From: Scytalidium lignicola
Taxonomy: Eukaryota > Ascomycota > Leotiomycetes
DNA: 64,000 nt
Assembly: GCA_002812745.2 (NCBI GenBank)
Contig: NCSJ02000003.1
Span: forward strand, 124,001-188,000
Reading direction: 5' to 3'
The notes beneath the pieces were generated by a model. It was not told where the DNA came from. It searched no databases and saw nothing but the letters and a program-made list of their open reading frames with translations. The translations under genes were made by a program, and so were the position numbers. Positions 11,678 through 24,243 of this stretch are shown here, one piece after another; the stretch's first letter is position 1; each line of letters begins with the position of its first letter.

Positions 11678-13074
11678 ATGGGTGCCAAGGACGTTCTCTC
11701 CCGCAAGACTGGCGTTATCGTTGGTGATGACGTCTTGAAGCTGTTCAACTATGCGCAAGAGCACAACTTCGCTATCCCTGCTATTGTGAGTCAAAAGACC
11801 CTTTTTTTCAAGTTGGCAGATGTCCCGGATCTCAGCCTTTTGGGATCTCGCTATCGATATCATGAACTAGAATCATTTTCCTTTGGATAACTTGTTGTAC
11901 CCACGGAATCAGGCTGCTTTTCTCCAGCATAGAATTCGTCTCTGAAATTGGGTCCACTGTTAGACATAACTAATCATTCCTAGAACGTCACCTCATCGTC
12001 GACCGCTGTAGCTGCTCTCGAGGCTGCTCGTGATAACAATGCCCCTATCATTCTTCAAATGTCGCAAGGTGGTGCAGCCTATTTCGCAGGAAAGGTAGTG
12101 TAGATGTGGCTCTAGTGATTTAAATCCAACCACTAACGCAATCCACGACAGGGTGTTGCAAATGGAAACCAAGAAGCATCAATTGCTGGTGGCATTGCCG
12201 GCGCTCAGTACATCCGCTCCGTTGCTCCTGCATATGGCATCCCAGTCATCCTTCACACAGATCACTGTGCCAAGAAGCTTCTGCCGTGGTTAGATGGTCT
12301 CCTTGATGCTGATGAGAAGTACTTCAAGGAGCATGGAGAGCCTCTTTTCTCTAGCCACATGATCGACCTGAGTGAGGAGACAGTCGACTTCAACATCCAG
12401 ACCACTGCAAAGTATCTCAAGCGCGCTGCGCCTATGAAGCAGTGGCTTGAAATGGTATGAGCCCTATCACTTGATAGTAACTTGTTACAATAACCATCTA
12501 ATAATCTTGATAGGAGATTGGTATTACCGGTGGAGAGGAAGATGGTGTAAACAACGAAGACGTTGACAACAATTCTCTCTACACCCAGCCAGAAGATATC
12601 CTTGCTATCTACAAAGCGCTTTCTCCTATCTCCCCTTACTTCTCCATTGCTGCTGGATTCGGTAATGTGCACGGTGTTTACAAACCAGGCAATGTCAAGC
12701 TTCACCCCGAGCTCTTGAGCAAGCACCAAAAGTATGTCAAGGAAGCGATTGGAGCCAAGGAAGACAAGCCAGTCTTCTTGGTCTTCCACGGCGGATCCGG
12801 CTCCTCGAAACAGGAGTTCCAGGAAGCCATCGGATACGGTGTAGTAAAGGTTAACCTCGACACTGATCTCCAGTGGGCATACCTGAGTGGTATCCGGGAT
12901 TATGTTCTGAAAAAGAAGGATTTCCTGATGACGCAAGTTGGCAACCCCGATGGAGCTGACAAGCCAAACAAGAAGTACTACGACCCACGAGTCTGGGTGC
13001 GTGAGGGAGAGAAGACCATGTCGGCTCGTGTTGCCGAAGGTTTGAAGGATTTCAATACCGCCAATCAGTTGTAA
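11678..13074 (+). CDS. fba1: Fructose-bisphosphate aldolase, class II
   Basis: Zinc-dependent aldolase of glycolysis and gluconeogenesis that cleaves fructose 1,6-bisphosphate to dihydroxyacetone phosphate and glyceraldehyde 3-phosphate. Exons are 11678-11785, 11984-12094, 12152-12454 and 12514-13074; introns begin GTGAGT, GTAGTG, GTATGA and GTATGT-like sites and the product is 360 aa, the normal fungal size. Metal and substrate motifs are clear: ILHTDHCAKK, ITGGEEDGVNNE, AAGFGNVHGVYKPGN and VFHGGSGSS. A highly expressed gene of this type often has a leader intron, and one is seen here. Confidence 0.96.
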
Positions 13075-13855
13075 ATATGAGCCAATTTAGATGACGAAAA
13101 GGGGGGAGAAGGCGAGGGGATATTCATCTTAGGGCCAAGATCCTGGATTGTGGTGGAGAGGACATAGTCGCTCACACTCGTAGAATTTCTTGGAATAATG
13201 TCACTTGCTCTCTCCAAATGGTGTACATATAAGCGAATGAATACAGTAATGTCACCGCAGAAGAGATCTGTCAGCATAAACGAATTGTAGCGCTGTGATG
13301 ACATGCGTGCGCCTCGGCATGTGCTCCAAAAGGGAACATTTAGACTCCACCTGCCCTTACATCAGCTGACCTGGCACCAGCTGTGACAGCCACCAGCCAC
13401 GACGCGACGTTTGAGAAACCGCTACGGAGATAGAGTATCTGGGCTTGGCCCCTCGCCCCTGCCTTTTTTAGCCAACTGTGCTCGTGCCGCACTGCCCCAT
13501 TAAGTACGCGTTTGTCCCCTGTTGGCAGTACTCGTATAAATACACAAGTACAGTAAGATGTATGATAGGTACCTGTCAGCTTTCAGCGCACCGTTACCCA
13601 ATTTTCTTTTTATCTCACAAATTTCCTAAACTCTCACTTACATTGCCATAGCACCGCTGTTGGCATTTTTAAATTCTTCTTTTTTCACGGTTTTTGATTT
13701 TTGGTTCTCTACATAAGCGTTTTTCTAGGTGACTACTGTCTTTACTCCTCTTAGATCCGAGGTTATTTCCTCAAAGAAACTCGACCATAGTCCATCACAA
13801 TTTGGGTATTCTTTGGTGCTGAAGTCTCAGGGCTTCAGATAAATAGTTCACCGAA
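13075..13855. other. Intergenic region FBA to PAP2 gene
   Basis: 781 bp with the FBA 3' UTR and the PAP2 promoter. It carries TACAGTA motifs at 13242 and 13549 and a CT/T-rich leader just before the PAP2 start. No gene seen. Confidence 0.45.
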
Positions 13856-15016
13856 ATGGCCCGATTTACTGGCCGGGTCTCAGTCGCCGTTGTGCTGTCG
13901 TATGTCCTCGATTGGGTTGTCGTTCTAGTAGCAGGAGTAGCAGGATTACTGTTCTCACGAATTACTCCAAACAAGCGGCCCTTTTCAGTTGCCAATCCCG
14001 ATATCAGTTTCCCTCATGTTATAAACGAAAAGATTTCCTCAGCGCTCTTAATCATACTCGGCCTGGCGGTTCCTGCGGGTGTCGTATTGTTAGCCTGCTT
14101 ACTATTAGTCCCAGGATCTCCTTCTCCCAGAAACACACCCAAGTCTCTGATATGGCGACGAAAGCTTTGGGAATTGAACACAGGTTGGCTAGGACTGGGT
14201 TTATCTCTGGCTATATCAAATCTTGTCACAAGCGGCGTGAAGAACATTATCGGCAAGCCTCGACCTGATCTCCTCTCACGCTGCAACCCAGATCTTGCAG
14301 CTCTTACGCGATTCACTATTGGAGGATTTGAAAACAGCGGGTTCCTCGTTAGTCCTGGAATCTGTCGGAATCAAGACAAGTCTCTCATGAATGATGGTTT
14401 CCGCAGCTTCCCCAGTGGTCATGCATCTTTCTCATCAGCTGGTCTTGTATACCTCAGCCTCTTCCTCGCTGCCAAACTTGGCGTTTGGGCTCCTTATCTA
14501 GCCGCAAGTCTACATCCTAATTCTGCTGATCCGGCGTCCTTCTCCATCTTCACTTCTGAAAGTCCAGAATTCAAAAGCAGGGGCCGTGTTCCTATACGCA
14601 ACCAAGGTGCCGCGGCGCCAGTCTATCTCCTCGCCATATGTCTTGTCCCGGCATGTGTAGCTATTTATGTAGCTTCAACGCGCTTCTCTGATTTCCGACA
14701 CCATGGATTCGATGTCTTATCCGGATTCGTCCTGGGTACTTCTACTTCATTCTTTGGTTTCTATTACTATCAAGTTCCTCTTAGGCGAGGAGGAGGTTGG
14801 TCATACGGACCACGGAGTGCAGCTAGGGCATTTTGGGCTGGAGTTGGAAGAGGAGGTTATGTTGACGGTGGCCTGGATGAGCGAAGCCAAAGGAATGCAG
14901 CTAAGGAAGCCGATAATATGGGTAGAGTGGAGGAATATAGTATGACGGATTTGGAAGCTGGAAGGAGACTGGAAGAGAGCGGAAGTCCAGATCATATGGG
15001 AGTAAGTCGGACCTAG
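13856..15016 (+). CDS. PAP2-family lipid phosphate phosphatase
   Basis: Integral membrane phosphatase, probably acting on phosphatidate or diacylglycerol pyrophosphate like yeast Dpp1/Lpp1. It is a single exon of 386 aa. The three PAP2 signatures are present: K129-x6-R136-P137 (KNIIGKPRP), P186-S-G-H189, and T275-R276-x5-H282-x3-D286. Hydrophobic segments occur near residues 10-33, 60-85, 110-128, 190-215 and 255-275, and a further one near 285-300. The C-terminus is Gly-, Arg- and Glu-rich and likely cytosolic. The ATG follows a T-rich leader and no other start fits better. Confidence 0.88.
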   Translation: MARFTGRVSVAVVLSYVLDWVVVLVAGVAGLLFSRITPNKRPFSVANPDISFPHVINEKISSALLIILGLAVPAGVVLLACLLLVPGSPSPRNTPKSLIWRRKLWELNTGWLGLGLSLAISNLVTSGVKNIIGKPRPDLLSRCNPDLAALTRFTIGGFENSGFLVSPGICRNQDKSLMNDGFRSFPSGHASFSSAGLVYLSLFLAAKLGVWAPYLAASLHPNSADPASFSIFTSESPEFKSRGRVPIRNQGAAAPVYLLAICLVPACVAIYVASTRFSDFRHHGFDVLSGFVLGTSTSFFGFYYYQVPLRRGGGWSYGPRSAARAFWAGVGRGGYVDGGLDERSQRNAAKEADNMGRVEEYSMTDLEAGRRLEESGSPDHMGVSRT

Positions 15017-15587
15017 ATTTACTACCTTAATGATTGTGGTTGTCCATTTGGTTAACGGGTCATAGGAGGAGGGTATTGAGCTGCTGCAGGAGCGGGAATT
15101 ATAAAGATTTCCTTTCGAGACCAAGATTCAGTAGTATTTATTCTACGTGGGTGGAGTATTTTGTGAGTCTCATACGACTTTTTTTTTTTTATACCTGTCA
15201 TGGTTCTAGACTGGCGTTTCTGTGGCTGTTAAAAATGCGGATTGCATTACGTGCGGTGTGCATAGATTGCACTGTCACTCGAGCATGTGTATATATGGCA
15301 TTTTTGAATATTCTTGGATTGTAGAGTGTGTACATAGTGTGTTGTTTAACGATATATACCCCACTTCAAACGGTGATACGTCGTTGAGGATCTAGTGTGT
15401 AACAATTAGGACTGGCTACTAACTCATTAAATTTTAATTCCATTATCCATAGATCTAGATATTCCATATAACTCCCATAATACAATTCTTGATTCCAAAC
15501 ATCCTGTATATAATCAAGATATATAACGCCCCTCGTAAAATCATTAAAAAGCCCCAATTCCCAGATTTCCCCTTTCTCCATTTCTAA
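15017..15587. other. Convergent 3' region PAP2/ferric reductase
   Basis: 571 bp between the two stop codons. It holds a 12-T run at 15179-15190 and AT-rich sequence on both sides, consistent with 3' UTRs. No gene seen. Confidence 0.45.
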
Positions 15588-17658
15588 TTACCAGTCAAAA
15601 CACTCGGAATGTAAATATATACCCTCGGCACCAGTCCCCTTGTGCACAGCTCTCTCATCGCTACACCTGACTACTGTGCCGCGAACAGCACCGCTCAAGC
15701 CTAACGGACCACAAACACCCACTCCAGTCTCTCCCTCAGCCTGCTCTAGTAAGTCCCAGAGCAAAGGGTCGAAGTCGGGTCTTCCGCTGTAAAACACCGC
15801 GCAAGGAAGGACGGATGAGCGCTTGCCTGAGGAGATGCTTGAGGCGGATTCTTTGCGTTGGATAGTGATATTTAGATCCTTTCTATCGACGGCTTTTTCT
15901 GAGTTGACTGATTCATTATTATCATCATCACCATCATTAACGTTAATACAACAACATGGACCAAGACTCTTATCACATGCGCAACCACGTTGCTTTTCAT
16001 CTCCAGTTTCGTCTGTAGAGGTGAATTTATCATCGCAGGTAACATGAATTCGAATAGAGAGCTCAATTCCTACTGCGAGAAGTGCTTTGGAGGCGGATTC
16101 TAGCTCTTTGGAGATCCAGGATGTCCAGCTGGTGTTCTTGACTACCCAGAGGAAGACTATTCTCTTGACTGGTAGCTTCGCTTTCTGGACGCGGAGGGCT
16201 AGGTCGAGCAGGATGGGGAGGGTAAAAGTCACGCCAGTTGATCCTGCGATTAAGAGGACGGTGTCGAAACTGGCGAAATCGGCATGTGAATTACCGTAAG
16301 GACCATCGATAAGAGCTACGTGAGTCTCTTGGATGGGAGCAGTATCGTCCTTNGGGGGATTTGGAACCATCTTCTTTTTGGCTTAGAAGTGAGGTTGAAG
16401 ATGTTGTGGCGGATTTTAGAATTCTGCTTGTAAACCCCTGGCGACTTTTGAGAAGGAAAACTAGATCATTATCGTGAGATCCAGGAATTGATGCAATGCT
16501 TGCTGGATGTGATTGGCCAGGTCCAAACTTTGGTATAGACAGAAAAACATGAGAACCAGGATTCCACTTCTGAATTGCCTCGCTCTTAACAACAACTCTG
16601 GTCACTCCACCGTCTAGAGCTGTTAGAGTCGCTCTTGCTGGACGCGCATTATTCCATGCAAATCTGATGGACCGAACCAGACGGTCTATGCAATATAATG
16701 CGATTGGAATGTAGATGTACGTCCTTGTATAATATGCGGTACTTGGCAGGTGCATCATGATCGCAATGATGAAGCCAAAGAACGTGATAATGTGTTGTAT
16801 GACGAAGAATTCGTAAGAGAAATTACGGAAAGGAGAAAGAGTACTCAGGTTGATCCATAGTAGGATTGCATAAGTAGCCCATCCAGTGGGAATGCATGAG
16901 TCGGTAGCATACTCTAGAGGTCCAAGATAATATGCGTTCCACGACAAGTGTAAGAAGATCACATGGAGCGTAACCAGGAATAGCAAGACTCTGGCTGACC
17001 ATCGATGGATGACATTCAATCGTTCATATGAGATACCACTGACAAGCCCGATCAAGTTGTTCTTACCAGCCAGTAAAACCAACAATGGGACTTGAGCAAT
17101 GGCTAGCCACGCAGCTCGGACTGCAAGTGATGTGTAGTGTTGTGCTCCTTCGACGTCGTTATTGACGAATTCGAGCAGAATGACCCAGGCGAAGTAGGAG
17201 ACCACCAGCATGATGGTCCCAGCAGGAGGGAGTTTGAACCATGACCAGCGTTTTTCTGGTACATACTGAATGTAGGTTGCTTCACGGAAGATAGCTGTAA
17301 TGCAAGCAATCGACGAGGTAACGAAGTTGGAAGGGGAAGCTGGCCTTAGCCGGTTGGATGCAGCAGCACGTAACCTAGGATGTGTCAGCAAAGTTCTATG
17401 TCTTCCTTCGGATTTATCTCCATACCTTATTTTCGTCGTGGCCTTCTGAATTAAGTTAAATAGGCCGCATACGGCAATCACAGTGCACACGCCGTACCAA
17501 AAGTTCCTAGCATATTTGTTGCCCTCAATCTGAAAAACTGTGTCGTCTAGAATCTCGCCGAGAAAGTCTGCCGCCTGGGTGGAATTGGAGAAGTCTACTC
17601 CTGTGGCATTCAATGCCCCGTCCATTGAGGATCCGTCCATCGCATCCATTCCATCCAT
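15588..17658 (-). CDS. Ferric reductase transmembrane protein (FRE family), frame interrupted by an N
   Basis: Plasma-membrane haem and flavin oxidoreductase that reduces extracellular ferric chelates for iron uptake. Exon 1 is 17658-17426 and exon 2 is 17374-15588, with a 51-nt intron (GTATGG donor). The N-terminus is rich in Met, Asp and Gly, then come about seven membrane segments with the haem-ligand histidine pairs (HRWSARVLLFLVTLH and IQHIITFFGFIIAIMMH). FAD and NADPH regions follow (SHPASIASIPG, LIDGPYG, LLIAGSTGVTF, GVCGPLGLSG). An N at 16353 shifts the frame; dropping it joins both halves into a 672-aa protein of family length, so I judge it intact. A Cys- and Asp-rich insert sits within the NADPH domain. 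Confidence 0.87.
16353..16353. other. Ambiguous base N interrupting ferric reductase frame
   Basis: The N lies between TT and a run of five G. With the N counted, the C-terminal third is out of frame; without it the reading is continuous across SKSP and KDDT. Most likely an artefact. Confidence 0.8.
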
Positions 17659-18833
17659 TCTAGCGAGTATATTGGGACTTTCTGCTTAAGAAGTTGCTGA
17701 TTGATTATGGAATGTCCGATCCAGGAACCTTCTTCCAGCACCATAAAACAAGCCTTTTTTTCAAGCACAAGTTTCGTTGAAAGGTATTATATCAGGAACA
17801 TAGAGGATTAATGGGGACAGCAGAAATAGGTATTGTGTTGCTAAAGATGGAAACTTCACAAGTACAGAAATAAGACATTAGGAAAGAGGGGTCCAACGAC
17901 CCTTTATTTAGCTTCTATTCTAATAGCATTGCGTTAATTGCCTGGTGCAATCGGATTTAAGACCCCCCTCAGACTCATGAGACAAGCATTGAAACCCTTG
18001 CGCACGTTGAGCTTACATCTTTACTTCCGGATGCTTGTTTTCCGTCGCTCAAGAGGCAGTTTTTCTTTGGCAGTTGGTGAGTTGATGGTGGGGTTGTCTC
18101 GATAAGGCAAGAGCAACCCATAGGCAAATGCGCGTAAATGTGCTCAAACTCGCTCGAGGCGGCGCGGAAATTCGCCGAGTGGTCGTGCTCACAATCATGC
18201 TGACTACAACTTCTCACCTCCGGATGGATGCGGCCCTGCGTCAGAGGGCCTCAGCCTTGCGTCTTTTGATCTACTCTTAATTAGTGCACTAACTTAGGAG
18301 CTGGATCTTAAGTAATCTCAACACAAGGCTAGGGACCAATACAGATGATTGAATTTAGAATCTAGATCTTGTCTGCAGCCTTGTCTTGTATGTCATGCAA
18401 TCAACTGTACTGAACAATATCTCGTTCCTCATGCGGGGTTAGACCTGGCGTATTTATTATAATTCCACTCTCATATGATTTCAATATTCCAACGCGTTAC
18501 GTCGCACTTGAGATCATGTAACTGTTCAATAAGCATTTCGCATTCATGGATATCTGTTTAAAAGTTGTGCCCTGCGACACGGAAGAAGTCTTGCCAGCAA
18601 GGAATAGCATAGAGCAGAACGCTGTCAGCCATCGGAACAGAGGAGTTACCAGTACAACAAAAGAACATCATCACCCGCGATAAGCATACATTCCCCTTAT
18701 AAGGATACACACACAATCATACCCTACCCATTACCCTCACGCCAGAAGACCTTAGCATTTTCAACAAAAGATACAAAATTAACCGCGAAACTCAGGGAAG
18801 GAATGCGACCAAAGTGGCATTGCCCTACAGGAT
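17659..18833. promoter_or_regulatory. Promoter side of ferric reductase; no gene seen
   Basis: 1175 bp between the ferric reductase start and the 3' end of the HMG-box gene. I looked for the iron GATA-factor element ATCWGATAA and its complement and found only isolated GATAAG cores near 18100 and 18680, which is weak. No protein-like frame. Confidence 0.4.
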
Positions 18834-19874
18834 CTATGGGAAAGCTGTCTTGACTTCCTGCTCGTACCGTTCCTTATCTACAATTGCACGATCTTCGTAA
18901 ACCTGTATTATCATCACATTGTCAATTGAGATCTCTTAACATTCAAACGAGAGATGACCACAAACCTTCTTTTCATTGGCCGGTAGTCTCTTCCACTCGT
19001 CGTGTATCATCGACGCCGTCTCGGTGATCGGGATACCTTTCATATCGCCAGAGGCCCATCTGTCTGCAGTGTAGAGTAAATAAGCAGAGCGCGGTCTCTT
19101 GGGCGCGCGCTCATCTGAGATGGCATGGTATTTCTTCCCAGTTCTCTTTGTCAGTAGCTTCCTTGCATTGTTCGCAAGGCGAATTTGATCAGGTGTATAG
19201 CTTTCTACCCACTGCTTCAGAGCAGCAGCATTTGCGGTCTTATTCTCATTTGCTTCATGATTGTATTGCTAGAATATCTGGGTTAAATTATCCATTGCAG
19301 GATCTGGAAGGGAGCTTTGACCTACCTCTAATTCAGAAGGAGAAAGCGATTTGTACTTTTCTGAAGCTTCTTTTGCTGGAGTGCCGTCTATCTTAGCTCC
19401 TTTCACAGCATTCGCTTTCATATGCTCTTTCAGAACTATTCCCCAAGCTGAATCCACAATTGACTTTGGTTCCGAGAAAAGAGCTATCTCCTTCAACTTT
19501 TTTATTTCCTCCTTCTCTTTCTTGATCTGCAGCCGCTGCTTTTGCTCCTCAGTTAACTCCTTCTTCGCTGGCTTCTTAGTTTTCGCAGTGGGCGTCTTCG
19601 TTGCTGCCTTCTTGGTACCCGACTTCTTCGTGGATTTAGCCTTCGACGCTGCTGGTGATTTTGTCTTTGGCTTCTTGCTCGCCACGGACGCCGCTGCAGC
19701 ATACGAGCGCGCCGAGATAGTTATATATTGTGCATGTCTTAAGGCCGCGGTGGAATCTTTGAATGTATGTACGCGTGAAGCAGGCCAGGAGCTCTGGGCT
19801 AATCGATTGGTTGACGACTGAGCCGTTCTCACCCCAAGCCGCCTAATCGCAGCGCGTCCTATGGCTGAAAGCAT
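18834..19874 (-). CDS. Mitochondrial HMG-box protein (Abf2-like)
   Basis: Predicted mitochondrial DNA-packaging protein. Exons are 19874-19326, 19268-18966 and 18902-18834, giving 306 aa. The N-terminus (MLSAIGRAAIRRLGVRTAQS) is basic and hydroxylated with no acidic residues, like a matrix-targeting presequence. A Lys/Ala/Thr-rich linker follows, then a diverged first HMG box (around residues 140-220) and a second clearer box starting RAPKRPRSAYLLYTADRW and ending after the last splice. An ATG lies upstream but this one begins the presequence. Divergent from PRP5 by 408 bp. Function follows from family architecture. Confidence 0.8.
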
Positions 19875-20282
19875 GATGGCGGGTTCAGAACAATTTGGCA
19901 ATTGGGACTTAGAATTGAGAGGAGGTTCGCACGAGGGATTGTGTGCAGTTAATGATACGATGTGGAGAGCTTGCCCAGGTAGCGACCGTTCCTGATCCCC
20001 AGCCTCCTTAGCTTGGTTTGCTGACACGCGAGCTCCAGCACAGGGCTGCGGCGCCACTCGCTACGGTGGCCGATAAACACTTCAACGCTACAAACTCTCC
20101 ACAGTCACGAGCCACAAGGTAGCAACTAAAGCACTTCCACAATACAACTTTTTTAATATCACCACTACCATCTACAATCGGGGGTAGCTGCTCGCAGTGA
20201 GAAGCAGTAGTTGCTGACAGTGTGACTTTGATCCCTCCAGAAAGTATTTCTGCCCACTGGGATGCCAGTATCTGGGGCAAAA
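19875..20282. promoter_or_regulatory. Bidirectional promoter region HMG-box gene/PRP5
   Basis: 408 bp between divergent start codons. No recognised motif was identified. An in-frame ATG at 20262, seven codons before the PRP5 start I chose, falls in this interval. Confidence 0.4.
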
Positions 20283-23200
20283 ATGGCCCGGCACAGGGAC
20301 TCACGCTCACCATCGCCAACAGGAAGTCAACACTCTGCCAAACGAACTAGACGAGACGACGATGTTAGGCGAGACCCAGATCGTAGGGACGATGTTCGAG
20401 GCCTTAGAAGGCGCAGTCGCTCACGGAGCGCTGATGTAAGAAATGTTCACTATGACCTGGAAGGAGACAGATTCGCTGATTACTGTTACCAGCGCCGAAA
20501 CCGTGAACGCGACTTTCCTAGACGAAGAGAGCGATCGATAGGTCGTAGAGATGACGACTATTACAGAGCTGGCTGGGGAGATCGATCAAGGGACCGCAGG
20601 GATAGATATGATAGAGACCGGTCGCCAGATAGACGGCGATGGAGGAGCCGAGAGCGCGATTACCGTGACAGGCGAGACGACTCTTATGAAAGGGCTCGAA
20701 GACGCCGCGAGGACTCTACTGACTCGTGGTCCCGTAGCAGAGGCGATGACAACCGACGGAAACCATCACCAAGGCCTGAAAAGGACAAACCTAGCGATGT
20801 AAGTACTCATATCCCGGATTATAGTCCGACTAAAGCTCATCCATCTCGTCAGGCCCCGAATGCCGCTGCTCTAGCGGCCCAAATCGAAGCCGAGNAAAAA
20901 AGCCGAGCGACTGGCAAAGCTAGACGCATGGAAGAAGAAAATGGCGGAAGATAAAGAGCGTAAGGAGAAGGAGCTAGCCGCTGGGGGCACACGCAAGCTA
21001 CTTGATGAAATAGATCAAAAAACAAATGCTTCTCCATTACTTGCTTCTCCGGCCTCCCCCGTAACTCCCGTCAGTGCTGCATCACCGGCGCCATATGCAG
21101 GAAAGTTCGACCCTAAAGCAATAGCAAGGAAGGCCGGGGCCAATACTCATCCCGCAAACACTCTAGATAAGGGTCTAGGTCTTCAAAACGTATCTAAAGC
21201 GTCTGCTACCTTAACACCCACGGTAAATGGATTACAAGCTGACAAGAAGCCCGCAGCTTTCAACAGTCCATCGAATGGTAAGTGCTTTTCTAAAATGACT
21301 CGACCGGAGAACTATACTGACGATTCCTTTTCAACAGCATCTGCATTGCCTAAAGCGAGAGTCAATCTCAGTGCATTTGGCTTAGCTGTAAAATCTGCTA
21401 GTGATACTGAGAAGACCAAACGAGGTCTGGATTTTGGCGAGGATGAGGATTCTAAAAAGAAACTAGAAAAGCTACCTACCCTTCCTCTGGAAAATCTTGA
21501 ATATGATGATTCTATGCCCGCTAACGGTGATGAGGGAGAAGATGACGACGTTGATATGGCTGATGCTGGAACCGAAGAAGAAGCAGCGGCAGCAGCCAGA
21601 GCAGCAGCGGAAAAGCGCGAAGAGAGATTGCAAGAGCAGATCCTATCATTGCAAGATAGCGAGGCTGCAAATGCGTCTGTTGATTCCACTACCGGTACAA
21701 ATGGTGACAAAAAGATGAGTGAATCTACATCAGCGCCTCCTGACGGAACTGCTATGGAACAAGATGAAGAAATTGATCCCCTGGACGCTTTTATGGATGA
21801 GATGGGAGACCCTTTTGCTTTACCAAAAGCTAATGGTAGTTTCATCAAGAGTAAAAGTAAACAGTCGCAGCAAGAACCAGAGGCCTTATTTGGCGACGAC
21901 GATGTTGATATCAGTGCAATCGAGCCTGATCCGGACGATATTCTTGCAATGGCTAGTAAATCTAGGAAAAAGAAGGATATCCCAACAATCAATTATACTA
22001 AGTTGAATCTAGAACCATTCCGCAAAAACTTCTATACTGAACCTGCAGAATTGGTAGAAATGACGGAGGCAGAAGTTGCAGATCTACGCCTAGAGCTTGA
22101 CGGTATCAAAGTATCTGGAACAGATGTTCCCAAGCCTGTTCAGAAGTGGTCACAGTTGGGTCTAAATGCCCAGTCCTTGGATGTTATTACAAAACTTGGA
22201 TACGAAAAGCCGACTTCTATTCAGGCTCAAGCCATTCCTGCGATCATGTCCGGCAGGGATGTTATTGGTGTTGCTAAAACAGGATCAGGAAAGACGATCG
22301 CGTTCCTCCTTCCCATGTTCCGACATATTCGAGACCAAAAACCTTTGGAAAGTACCGATGGTCCCATTGGTTTAATTATGACTCCGACACGGGAACTAGC
22401 AACTCAAATCCACAAAGAGTGCAAACCCTTCTTGAAGGCTATGGGCCTTCGAGCAGTCTGTGCCTACGGTGGGGCTCCAATTAAGGATCAAATTGCTGAC
22501 CTAAAGCGAGGAGCGGAGATCATAGTGTGTACTCCTGGACGCATGATAGATCTACTAGCAGCAAATTCCGGCAGAGTAACAAATCTTAAACGGGTCACTT
22601 ATGTGGTCTTAGATGAAGCAGACCGTATGTTTGACATGGGCTTTGAACCGCAGGTCATGAAGATATTTGCAAATATCCGCCCGAATAGACAGACTATCTT
22701 GTTTTCAGCTACTATGCCTCGAATTATGGATGCCCTAGCTAAAAAAACACTCCAATCTCCCGTGGAGATTACTGTTGGCGGCAGAAGTATTGTTGCCCCC
22801 GAGATCACCCAGATTGTTGAAGTTCGTGAGGAGAAGGATAAATTCCATCGTCTTTTGGAGCTTTTAGGAGAGCTCTATGACAAGGACGAAGATGCTCGAA
22901 CGTTAATATTCGTTGATCGTCAAGAAAAGGCTGATGACTTGCTGAAAGATTTGATGCGCAAAGGTTATCCTTGTATGTCTATACATGGAGGGAAGGATCA
23001 GATTGACCGTGACTCAACTATCGATGACTTTAAAGCTGGTGTGATCCCCATCATGATTGCTACATCGGTGGCGGCTCGAGGTTTGGATGTGAAACAGCTG
23101 AAACTTGTTGTCAACTATGATGCTCCTAATCATTTGGAAGATTATGTTCACAGAGCAGGTCGTACTGGCAGAGCAGGAAACACGGGTACTGCTGTTACAT

Positions 23201-24033
23201 TCATTACTGAAGAGCAAGAGCAATATGCAGTTGGCATAGCAAAAGCACTCGAGCAATCTGGACAACCTGTTCCAGAACGCCTTGATGAGATGAGAAAGTC
23301 TTTCCGGGACAAAGTAAAAGCAGGCAAATCGAAGGATAGTTCTGGATTTGGTGGCAAGGGCCTTGAACGGCTGGATGCTGAACGAGAGGCTGCAAGAAAC
23401 CGTGAACGGAAGACTCACAAGACGGATGGCGACGAGGAAGAAGATAAAGAGGAGAAAGGAGATGAAGACATTGTCCTTAAAGCCGCATCCACTGTTCAAG
23501 CGGCGAATGCTTCGCCTGCTTCTCAATTATCTGGCGTACCCAAGGGCATTGACCTTGACGGTAAGATCACAGTGCACCGGACTGAAACAGCGACAACAGC
23601 ACCAGGTAGCTCTAAACTTGACAAGGTTACCTCTGCAATTGATGCCATCAATGCTCGACTTAATAAAACTGGACAGCTCCGTTCTGGAGTACCAATCGAC
23701 AATAAAGGTCCCGATGCGGGAGCATTCCATGCTACATTGGAGATTAACGATTTCCCTCAGAAGGCACGCTGGGCGGTCACAAACAGGACCAATGTTGCAA
23801 AGATTCTTGAGGCTACTGGGACATCCATTACGACAAAGGGAAGTTTCTATCCTTCCGGAAAAGAAGTTCAACCTGGAGGAGATCCCAAGCTATATATTCT
23901 TGTAGAAGGTGATACAGAGCTAGTCGTAACTAATGCTATGAGAGAGTTGATGAGACTTCTGAAGGAGGGCACGATAGCAGCAGCTGATGCAGAGGGTAGA
24001 GCACCTGCAAGTGGCAGATATAATGTTGTGTAA
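20283..24033 (+). CDS. prp5: Pre-mRNA-processing ATP-dependent RNA helicase PRP5 (DEAD box)
   Basis: Spliceosomal helicase that remodels U2 snRNP during branch-site recognition. Exons are 20283-21277 and 21338-24033. An N at 20895 is an extra base; without it the frame is continuous and the product about 1229 aa. The N-terminus is an Arg/Asp/Ser-rich RS-like region. A DPLDAFM motif characteristic of Prp5 lies near residue 478. The helicase core has all motifs: AKTGSGKT (Lys near 650), PTRELA, TPGRMID, DEAD near 757, FSAT, ARGLD and [10 protein letters not shown]. The C-terminal domain ends GRYNVV. A further 54-nt GT-AG segment at 20799-20852 is in frame and could be an extra intron. An ATG at 20262 is an alternative start. 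Confidence 0.93.
20895..20895. other. Ambiguous base N interrupting PRP5 frame
   Basis: The N stands before six A. Ignoring it restores the reading [19 protein letters not shown] into the helicase frame, and the coding length becomes a multiple of three. Confidence 0.85.
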
Positions 24034-24243
24034 CCAATATCTACAGCTAGATGGTAAAAGAAATTGGAAAAAAAGTAGCTATCGTTACGCATAATGCATA
24101 TATCTCGTTGGAAATGCGTCGATCAACTCATCAAATCGTGAAGATGTTCCAAAAAAGAATGATGAGAAACTCCATCACTCCTGAAGTATCCGCCCATGCA
24201 TCAAATTTAACTGTCCTTACATCCATGCCTCTCTAGACCGCCT

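Noticed and set aside
15588..17658. Ferric reductase as a broken pseudogene
   Set aside because: The only break is at an ambiguous N next to a G run; all haem, FAD and NADPH motifs are intact when it is ignored.
17659..18833. Possible iron GATA-factor sites upstream of the ferric reductase
   Set aside because: Only isolated GATAAG cores were seen; the full ATCWGATAA element was not found, so no claim of iron repression is made.
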